DNA from: Flavobacteriaceae bacterium
Lineage (GTDB): Bacteria; Bacteroidota; Bacteroidia; Flavobacteriales; Flavobacteriaceae
Direction of reading: 5' to 3'
DNA length: 8,398 bases
NCBI GenBank assembly: GCA_008081175.1
Contig: VMCW01000076.1
Span: 1 to 8,398 of the forward strand
Every line of letters begins with the position of its first letter. Positions within the stretch are counted from its first letter, which is position 1. A program made the position numbers and the translations under genes. Below, piece after piece: positions 1 through 5,326 of this stretch. Under the pieces are notes generated by a model. It ran no database searches. It worked only from the letters and a program-made list of their open reading frames with translations, and was not told where the DNA came from.

Positions 1-2414
1 TAGTAGGTTTCGATGAGCTCTTTGGCTTCGCTTCGATTCAGATCGGTTTGTTGGCTGAGACCAAAAGCCGAAACACCGTATACAATTCCAAAATTGACCG
101 TTTTTGCATTACTGCGTTGCTGGCGAGTAACCTTTTCTAGAGGAACATTAAACACTTTAGCGGCGGTGGCAGCGTGGATGTCTTCGTTGTTGTTAAACGC
201 ACTAAGCATTCCCTCATCCTTACTTAGTGCCGCAATGATTCTCAGTTCAATTTGAGAGTAGTCTGCAGCCAATAAGACGTGATTTTCATCTCTAGGAATG
301 AAGGCTTTTCTTACTTGTTGTCCACGTTCTGTTCGAATTGGAATGTTTTGAAGATTGGGGTTGTTACTGCTCAGTCTTCCCGTAGCAGCCACTGCTTGAT
401 TATAAATGGTATGGACACGACCCGTTTTACTGTTGATTTCCTTTGGTAGTGCATCTACATAGGTGTTTTGCAGTTTTTGTAAAGAGCGCCAGTCAAGAAT
501 ATCGGAAACGATAGCGTGTTCTTTGGCCAATACAGAAAGCACTTCCTCTGCAGTGGAGTACTGTCCTGTTTTTGTCTTTTTGGGTTTATCAACCAACTTG
601 AGTTTTTCAAATAAGATGGGACCTAACTGCTTTGGTGATGCGAGGTTGAAGGTAGTGCCAGCGGCTTCAAAAATAGCTTTTTCCAGTTGAAGTATATCGC
701 TGGAGAGCCCAACAGAAAGCTCTTTTAAAAAAGCAATATCTAGATTAATACCTTCACATTCCATAGCAGTAAGTACTTCCACTAAAGGAAGTTCTACCTG
801 ATCGTAAAGTGTACGTGTATTTGCTGCCTTGAGTTCTTTTTCAAAATGGTGTTTGAGCTGAAGGGTAATATCAGCATCTTCTACAGCGTACTGGGTTTGT
901 TCCTCGAGGGGAACTTCTCGCATACTTCCTTGTGTTTTTCCTTTTTTTCCAATCAATTCAGAAATGGGCTGTGGACTGTAGTTGAGGTAAGTTTCTGCTA
1001 AAACATCCATGTTGTGACGCATGTCAGGATTGATCAGATAATGCGCAATCAGCGTATCAAAAAGAGGCGCTTGTACTTGAATCCCATAGTTTCTCAAGAC
1101 TTTCAGATCGTACTTTAAGTTATGTCCAATTTTTTCAATTGAAGGATCCTCAAAAAAGGGTTTAAAAAGAGCAATAATCTGTAGAGCTTCTTCTCTTGCT
1201 TCTGGAAGGACGAGGTAATAACCTTGTCCGGGAATCCATGAAAATGCAATACCCACAAGCTCCGCCTCCAGTGCATTTAAAGAAGTGGTTTCGGTGTCAA
1301 AACAGACTTGTTTTTCCTCCATTATTTTTTTCAGCAATAAGTCTCGTGCTATAGGGCTGTTCACCAGTTGATAGCTGTGTACAGTAGTGGATAAATTTTT
1401 TCTTTCAGAAGCCTCTCTTTGAGCCATTTCTCCACTGCCAGGGGCTGCAAATAGATCGAACTGCTGTCCTGCTTGTGGTGTTTTTTGTTCTTTTTTTTCA
1501 GTTGTAGGTTCTGAGGATGTCGCCTGCTGAGGGTCAAAGAGTTTTTTAAAATTTTCTGCAATCCTACGAAATTCCAGTTCTTCAAAAAGAGCAGCTACTT
1601 TGTTGTGATCAGGGGTGCTGAGGGCGTAGTCTTGGGCTTCAAAAGTCACAGGGACATCTAAAAGAATGGTTGCCAGTTCTTTTGATAATATTCCTTGTTC
1701 TTTGTTTTCTTGAATCTTTTCGCCTAGTTTTCCTTTGACTTCGTGCGCATGTTCTAATAGCGCTTCCATACTGCCATAGGTTTTCAACAATTTTTTTGCT
1801 GTCTTGTCTCCTACGCCGGGCAGTCCGGGGATGTTGTCCACCGCATCACCCATCATTCCGAGGTAGTCGATCACCTGTTCTGGACGATCTACTTCAAACT
1901 TTTGCTGTACTTCAGGAATTCCCCATATCTCTATACCATTGCCCATACGGGCTGGGCGGTACATGAAAATATTTTCAGAAACCAGTTGGGCGAAGTCCTT
2001 GTCTGGTGTAACCATAAACACCTGAAACCCCTCTTTTTCTGCTTGTTTTGCAAGCGTCCCTATGATATCATCTGCTTCATAACCTTCTTTTACTACCACA
2101 GGAATGTGCATGGCTTTTAAAAGTTCCTGGATGTAGGGTACTGCTAGACTAATGGGTTCTGGAGTTTCTTCGCGATTCGCTTTGTATTCGGTATACATTT
2201 CCGTTCGAATCTGAGAGCCTCCTTTGTCAAAACACACGGCCAGGTGGTCGGGTTGTTCCCTTTTAATAACGTCGAGCAAAGAGTTGGTAAAACCCATGAT
2301 GGCAGAAGTGTCCATACCTTTAGAATTGATTCTAGGGTTTTTGATAAAGGCGTAATATCCTCTAAAAATTAAGGCAAAAGCATCGAGTAAAAAAAGGCGT
2401 TTTTGTGTGCTCAT
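1..2414 (-). CDS. polA: DNA polymerase I (5'-3' exonuclease, 3'-5' proofreading and polymerase domains), C-terminus cut off by the window edge
   Basis: Pol I removes RNA primers, fills gaps and repairs DNA in the cytoplasm. I translated the frame by hand from the ATG at 2414 to base 1; it is open for 804 codons with no frameshift. The 5'-nuclease domain (about 1-290) has its metal ligands: D11, D63, the GYEADD run with E113, D115 and D116, TPDKD at D138/D140, and a helix-hairpin-helix GLPGVGDKT. A low-complexity linker (about 290-350) follows. The proofreading domain looks catalytically complete: FDTET (D373, E375), GHNLKYD (D436) and YAVED (Y509, D513). The polymerase part shows TGRLSS (from T678), motif A DYSQIELR (D718) and the O-helix residues R767, K771, F775 and Y779. 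Motif C and roughly 130-140 residues lie beyond the edge. The start is 44 bases after the dxs stop, suggesting cotranscription. Identity is very sure. Confidence 0.97.
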   Translation of the reverse strand, partial: MSTQKRLFLLDAFALIFRGYYAFIKNPRINSKGMDTSAIMGFTNSLLDVIKREQPDHLAVCFDKGGSQIRTEMYTEYKANREETPEPISLAVPYIQELLKAMHIPVVVKEGYEADDIIGTLAKQAEKEGFQVFMVTPDKDFAQLVSENIFMYRPARMGNGIEIWGIPEVQQKFEVDRPEQVIDYLGMMGDAVDNIPGLPGVGDKTAKKLLKTYGSMEALLEHAHEVKGKLGEKIQENKEQGILSKELATILLDVPVTFEAQDYALSTPDHNKVAALFEELEFRRIAENFKKLFDPQQATSSEPTTEKKEQKTPQAGQQFDLFAAPGSGEMAQREASERKNLSTTVHSYQLVNSPIARDLLLKKIMEEKQVCFDTETTSLNALEAELVGIAFSWIPGQGYYLVLPEAREEALQIIALFKPFFEDPSIEKIGHNLKYDLKVLRNYGIQVQAPLFDTLIAHYLINPDMRHNMDVLAETYLNYSPQPISELIGKKGKTQGSMREVPLEEQTQYAVEDADITLQLKHHFEKELKAANTRTLYDQVELPLVEVLTAMECEGINLDIAFLKELSVGLSSDILQLEKAIFEAAGTTFNLASPKQLGPILFEKLKLVDKPKKTKTGQYSTAEEVLSVLAKEHAIVSDILDWRSLQKLQNTYVDALPKEINSKTGRVHTIYNQAVAATGRLSSNNPNLQNIPIRTERGQQVRKAFIPRDENHVLLAADYSQIELRIIAALSKDEGMLSAFNNNEDIHAATAAKVFNVPLEKVTRQQRSNAKTVNFGIVYGVSAFGLSQQTDLNRSEAKELIETY
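1449..1466 (-). other. Putative sliding-clamp-binding motif QQFDLF in the PolA inter-domain linker
   Basis: Residues 317-322 of PolA read QQFDLF, within a charged, Gln/Lys/Pro-rich and presumably disordered linker between the 5'-nuclease and 3'-5' exonuclease domains. The bacterial beta-clamp consensus is close to QL(S/D)LF, and QFDLF differs only in F for L at position two. Surrounding residues (GAGQ-like before, AAPGSG after) suggest an exposed peptide. That it binds DnaN is inference; only the match and its placement are seen. Confidence 0.45.
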
Positions 2415-2458
2415 GGATTCGTTTGGGATAAATTTAAAAAACTATACGGCAATGGGCT

Positions 2459-4231
2459 TCATCCCAGAACTTTATTTAGCAACAACTCCATTTTTTTAGC
2501 AAGGGTAGATGCATCTAGACCTATTTCCACTAACAATTCTGACGCATTGCCGTGGGGCACAAATACATCTTCTACTCCTTCTAATTGGATGGGAAGGGAG
2601 TACTGATGACGGGAAGAAAATTCTAGAATAGCACTTCCTACACCTCCGTGTTTTACTCCTTCTTCAACGATCATTACTGCGCTGTAGGTTTTGAATATGT
2701 GTTGTAACATTTCTTCATCCAAAGGTTTGGCAAAACACAAATCGTAGTGGGCAAAAGCTTCTGATTCATGGAGTGTATCCAAGGCAGCAGCTACTGTTTT
2801 TGCCATTGTTCCTAGCGAAAGAACAGCAATCTGACTTCCTTTTTTCAATTGTTCCATTTTTCCCCAAGCGCTTTTTTGGAAATCGAAAGAGAGTGTTTCT
2901 ACTTCGCTGTAACCTCTAGGGTAGCGAATCGCTAGAGGGGCTTCTATTCCCAGTTGAGCGGTGTATAAAAGGTTTTGAAGTGCAGCTGCGTCTCTTGGGG
3001 CAGCAATGTATAGGTTAGGGATGCAGCTTAAAAAAGAGAGATCAAAAAGACCATGGTGGGTGGGACCATCATGTCCTACGACCCCAGCTCGATCAATACA
3101 AAAAACTACTGGGAGTTTTTGTAAGGCTACGTCATGAATAATTTGATCGTAAGCCCGCTGTAAAAATGTGGAATAAATGATACAAAATGGGATCTTTCCC
3201 TGTGTGGCCATTCCTGCAGCTAAGGTTACAGCATGCTGTTCAGCAATTCCTACATCGATGCACTGTTCGGGGAGGACATTCATTAAATCGACTAGGCCAC
3301 TTCCTGTGGGCATGGCTGGTGTAATGGCTACTATTTTTTTGTTCTGTTGTGCTAAGCGAAGTAAGCTTTGACCAAAAACTTCTTGAAATTTGATTTTTTT
3401 GTGGTTTTGTTTGGGATTGAGTTTACCCGTTACTGGATCAAATTTGCCAGGTGCATGATAGCGCACCTGTTCTTTTTCAGCAGAGGGCAGCCCTTTGCCT
3501 TTGGTTGTGACTACATGGAGTATACGTGGTCCTGTATTGTTTTTTTGTTTTTCAAAAGCTTTCAGCAAAGCGTGAAGATCATGACCGTCCAAGGGTCCCT
3601 GATAGTCCAAATTTAACGATTGAAAAAAGTTTGTACTACTGGATTTTTCTTTTTTTACCCGATCAAAATAGTTTTTTAGCGCTCCCACGCTGGGATCTAT
3701 ACCCATACTGTTGTCGTTCAACACAATGAGTACATTGGCTTTGGTCGTTCCCAGATGATTTAAGGCTTCAAAAGCCATACCGTTGGCTATAGAGGCATCG
3801 CCTACCACTGCGATGTGCTGTCTTTTGTTATTGGAGGCACTCAAAGCCATCCCCAATACAGCAGAGAGTGCTGTACCCGCATGTCCAGCCCCGAAGGGGT
3901 CGTAAGTGCTTTCTTCTCTTTTTGGAAACCCGCTTATACCGTGTCGCTGTCTGAGATGCTCAAACTCTTTCCTTCTTCCGGTGAGCATTTTATGACCATA
4001 AGCTTGATGTCCCACATCCCAGACCAAAATATCCTCTGGGGTATTGAAGCAATAATGAAGTGCAACGGTGAGTTCTACCGTACCCAGACTGGAACCCAGA
4101 TGTCCTTCCCCTCGTGCTAGTGTATGGATAATTTCTTGGCGAAGTGTTTCTGCAAATGCCTGAAGCTCCTCTGGGGGGAGTAATCGAAGTTGCTCTGGTG
4201 TTTGAATCTCTTTAAAAGGATGACTGGCCAT
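2459..4231 (-). CDS. dxs: 1-deoxy-D-xylulose-5-phosphate synthase
   Basis: This thiamine-diphosphate enzyme condenses pyruvate with glyceraldehyde 3-phosphate to make DXP, the first step of the MEP isoprenoid pathway and a precursor for thiamine and pyridoxal. With the start at 4231 (MASHPFKEIQ) it has 590 residues, a little shorter than the E. coli enzyme (620). Seen motifs: GHQAY (H75), GH of GHAGTALS (H117), the cofactor/Mg motif GDA (D145) ending at N174, YHAPGKFD (H259), IAEQHAV (E331, the cofactor-activating Glu) and DRAGVVGHDGPTHHG (H392). The C-terminal domain ends with FVPHGN and ELLVEIGLDAS. The frame stays open 40 codons further upstream to 4351, but that extension has no family-like sequence and lies antisense to tadA, so I reject it. 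No Shine-Dalgarno sequence precedes the ATG. polA follows after 44 bases. Confidence 0.96.
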   Translation of the reverse strand: MASHPFKEIQTPEQLRLLPPEELQAFAETLRQEIIHTLARGEGHLGSSLGTVELTVALHYCFNTPEDILVWDVGHQAYGHKMLTGRRKEFEHLRQRHGISGFPKREESTYDPFGAGHAGTALSAVLGMALSASNNKRQHIAVVGDASIANGMAFEALNHLGTTKANVLIVLNDNSMGIDPSVGALKNYFDRVKKEKSSSTNFFQSLNLDYQGPLDGHDLHALLKAFEKQKNNTGPRILHVVTTKGKGLPSAEKEQVRYHAPGKFDPVTGKLNPKQNHKKIKFQEVFGQSLLRLAQQNKKIVAITPAMPTGSGLVDLMNVLPEQCIDVGIAEQHAVTLAAGMATQGKIPFCIIYSTFLQRAYDQIIHDVALQKLPVVFCIDRAGVVGHDGPTHHGLFDLSFLSCIPNLYIAAPRDAAALQNLLYTAQLGIEAPLAIRYPRGYSEVETLSFDFQKSAWGKMEQLKKGSQIAVLSLGTMAKTVAAALDTLHESEAFAHYDLCFAKPLDEEMLQHIFKTYSAVMIVEEGVKHGGVGSAILEFSSRHQYSLPIQLEGVEDVFVPHGNASELLVEIGLDASTLAKKMELLLNKVLG

Positions 4232-4297
4232 GGAGTAAAGGTACTGCAAAACATTTTCAGTTAAGAACCCAAGAGAATGTGTATTTTTATTCCATGG
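4228..4297. promoter_or_regulatory. Divergent dxs/tadA control region with mirrored TAnnTTTA-N4-ATG elements
   Basis: Reading towards dxs (4243 to 4228) the sequence is TACCTTTACTCCATGG. Reading towards tadA (4282 to 4297) it is TATTTTTATTCCATGG. The two match at 13 of 16 positions and all three differences are C/T. Each contains TAnnTTTA, one base from the Bacteroidota -7 consensus TAnnTTTG, exactly four bases before the ATG. If they are real -7 elements, both messages would start at or next to the ATG and be leaderless. No TTG is seen at the usual -33 spacing on either side, so promoter function remains an inference. Confidence 0.45.
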
Positions 4298-4731
4298 ATC
4301 AGGACGATGCCTATTACATGAAATTGGCCTTACAAGAGGCAGAAAAAGCACAAGAGTTGGGAGAGGTGCCTGTTGGGGCAGTAGTGGTAGTAGATCAAAG
4401 GGTTATTGCGCGGGCTCACAATCTTACAGAGCGTCTCAATGATGTTACTGCACATGCCGAAATGCAAGCCATTACAGCTGCGGCTCATTTTTTAAACGGT
4501 AAGTATCTAGTAGGGTGTACCCTATACGTTACTTTAGAGCCCTGTATTATGTGTGCTGGAGCTTTACAGTGGAGCCAGTTGAGTCGGGTGGTCTATGGCG
4601 CTTCAGATTCCAAGAGAGGATTTCACCAAGCGGGAATTCAATTGCACCCTAAAACACTTCTATCAGGGGGTGTTTTAAAAGACCAAGCAAAAGCCTTGTT
4701 GGATCAATTTTTTGCAAAAAAAAGAGCATAA
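4294..4731 (+). CDS. tadA: tRNA-specific adenosine deaminase (A34 to inosine)
   Basis: TadA converts the wobble adenosine of tRNA-Arg(ACG) to inosine, which is needed to read CGC and CGA codons. The product from the ATG at 4294 has 145 residues, usual for the family. It is a single zinc-dependent cytidine-deaminase fold: PVGAVVV strand, AHN (N43), the zinc ligand and proton shuttle in TAHAEMQAI (H54, E56), and the two zinc cysteines in LEPCIMCAGAL (C84, C87). The GASDSKRGF stretch follows where TadA proteins carry a GA-D-K-G loop. A GTG five codons upstream (4279) is in frame, but it would put the promoter-like TATTTTTA inside the gene, so I prefer the ATG. It is divergent from dxs and convergent with the cold-shock gene. 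Another nucleoside/base deaminase is possible but less likely, given the TadA-like N-terminus and length. Confidence 0.92.
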   Translation: MDQDDAYYMKLALQEAEKAQELGEVPVGAVVVVDQRVIARAHNLTERLNDVTAHAEMQAITAAAHFLNGKYLVGCTLYVTLEPCIMCAGALQWSQLSRVVYGASDSKRGFHQAGIQLHPKTLLSGGVLKDQAKALLDQFFAKKRA

Positions 4732-4733
4732 AA

Positions 4734-4761
4734 AAAAGCATCTTAATCAAAAGATGCTTTT
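4734..4761. terminator. Bidirectional rho-independent terminator between tadA and the cold-shock gene
   Basis: An 11-bp perfect stem (4734-4744 with 4751-4761; core AGCATCTT / AAGATGCT) closes a 6-base loop AATCAA. The plus strand leaves through TTTTC; the minus strand leaves through a run of seven T. It begins 3 bases after the tadA stop and lies 21 bases after the stop of the opposing cold-shock gene, so one hairpin can end both transcripts. Confidence 0.85.
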
Positions 4762-4782
4762 CTACTAGTAATAATATATAAA

Positions 4783-4974
4783 CTATAATAAGGTAATATT
4801 GGAAGCTTGCTTGCCTTTTTTTCCTTCTTCTTCTACATACTCTACTTTTGCCCCTTCAGAAAGGGTAACGCCGTTTAGGGCTGAAATGTGAACGAATACA
4901 TCTTGTCCAGACTCATCGTTGGTAATAAAACCAAATCCTTTGGCTTCATTGAAAAATTTAACTGTACCAGTCAT
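4783..4974 (-). CDS. Cold-shock domain protein, CspA family
   Basis: The product is a 63-residue single cold-shock domain, a small five-stranded barrel that binds single-stranded RNA and DNA and melts RNA secondary structure. Visible family signatures are the N-terminal TGTVKFFN, RNP1 as KGFGFI (about residues 12-17), RNP2 as VFVHIS (about 26-31), and an acidic-then-basic EEEGKKGKQASNI tail. It fits the usual length of 62-70 residues. The ATG at 4974 is the natural start because family members begin exactly there. Upstream at 5004-4997 is a perfect Bacteroidota -7 word TACCTTTG, predicting a leader of only about 15 bases, unlike the long thermosensor leader of E. coli cspA. Whether it is cold-induced or constitutive cannot be told from sequence. 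No paralogue letter is assigned. Confidence 0.95.
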   Translation of the reverse strand: MTGTVKFFNEAKGFGFITNDESGQDVFVHISALNGVTLSEGAKVEYVEEEGKKGKQASNITLL

Positions 4975-4996
4975 GTTTGTATTTAAAAATTATTGA

Positions 4997-5004
4997 CAAA
5001 GGTA
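4997..5004 (-). promoter_or_regulatory. -7 promoter element TACCTTTG of the cold-shock gene
   Basis: On the minus strand this octamer matches the Bacteroidota primary sigma -7 consensus TAnnTTTG at all fixed positions and ends 22 bases before the cold-shock ATG. I see no TTG at a suitable -33 distance, so only half of the promoter is supported. The element has an AT-rich stretch downstream, as expected for an initiation region. Confidence 0.6.
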
Positions 5005-5010
5005 GTCTTA

Positions 5011-5083
5011 TTATTCGGTCAGCCTCTTTTTTTAACACTTTTTTCATATCAAAGTGGTTGATTTTCAATAATTAACCGAATAA
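5011..5083. repeat. Perfect 9-bp inverted repeat upstream of the cold-shock gene, enclosing a smaller hairpin
   Basis: TTATTCGGT (5011-5019) and ACCGAATAA (5075-5083) are perfect inverted copies 55 bases apart. Inside them, CACTTT (5036-5041) and AAAGTG (5051-5056) form a second, 6-bp inverted repeat with a 9-base loop. The near arm sits six bases upstream of the TACCTTTG element, where a regulator could act. The far arm lies in the tail after the small membrane protein gene. The inner hairpin is not followed by a T-run on the minus strand, so it is not a classical terminator. Confidence 0.4.
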
Positions 5084-5092
5084 ATTGGGTAT

Positions 5093-5326
5093 TTACCTCT
5101 TCTCACGCATTTTTTTGATGTTTTCCTCACTAAGGGTGTAATCTTGAAGGCGTTTACCCTTCCAGCGGTGGTAGAGAAAAAGGGGAAGAAAGAATACTAC
5201 CCCAGAGAGTACACTAAAGCCAATAATGCGTTCACCAGTAGCAAAATCAATTGCTGTTCTATGGTAGGCACCGTAGGATATGGAGGCTATAAGAATCAGA
5301 AAGAGCACCCTAAGGACGTATTTCAT
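5093..5326 (-). CDS. Small conserved-looking membrane protein of unknown function, translationally coupled to aspS
   Basis: The product has 77 residues. It has two hydrophobic segments, about residues 4-20 (VLRVLFLILIASISYGA) and 34-52 (IIGFSVLSGVVFFLPLFLY), joined by a short loop carrying ATGER, and a basic, polar tail (HRWKGKRLQDYTLSEENIKKMREKR). The positive tail suggests that both ends face the cytoplasm. I cannot name a family; the layout resembles small hypothetical inner-membrane proteins of flavobacteria. Its ATG overlaps the aspS stop as ATGA (5323-5326), so it is very probably translated from the aspS message by reinitiation. A plus-strand frame of similar length in the same place lacks any comparable pattern. 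No function is inferred beyond membrane location. Confidence 0.82.
   Translation of the reverse strand: MKYVLRVLFLILIASISYGAYHRTAIDFATGERIIGFSVLSGVVFFLPLFLYHRWKGKRLQDYTLSEENIKKMREKR

Noticed and set aside
1361..1585. 74-residue minus-strand open frame inside polA
   Set aside because: It is a +1 frame shadow of the low-complexity Lys-rich linker of polA; the polA frame itself runs straight through here without a stop.
1..2414. Possible frameshifted or broken polA
   Set aside because: Codon-by-codon translation from 2414 to base 1 keeps one frame and recovers every expected motif; it is simply truncated by the window edge.
3815..4120. 101-residue plus-strand open frame opposite dxs
   Set aside because: It is fully antisense to conserved DXS sequence, with no recognisable domain and no promoter or ribosome-binding context.
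4279..4293. GTG start for tadA, five codons upstream of the chosen ATG
   Set aside because: It would place the TATTTTTA promoter-like word inside the coding region, and MDQDDAYYM fits TadA N-termini well.
4232..4351. A 40-codon N-terminal extension of dxs starting at the ATG at 4351
   Set aside because: It is rich in Pro, His and Arg with no resemblance to DXS N-termini, lies antisense to the tadA start, and the family-like sequence begins at MASHPFKEIQ (4231).
5036..5056. Terminator for the aspS transcript at the CACTTT/AAAGTG hairpin
   Set aside because: The stem is only 6 bp and is followed by an A-rich, not T-rich, stretch on the minus strand; a transcript end here is not supported.
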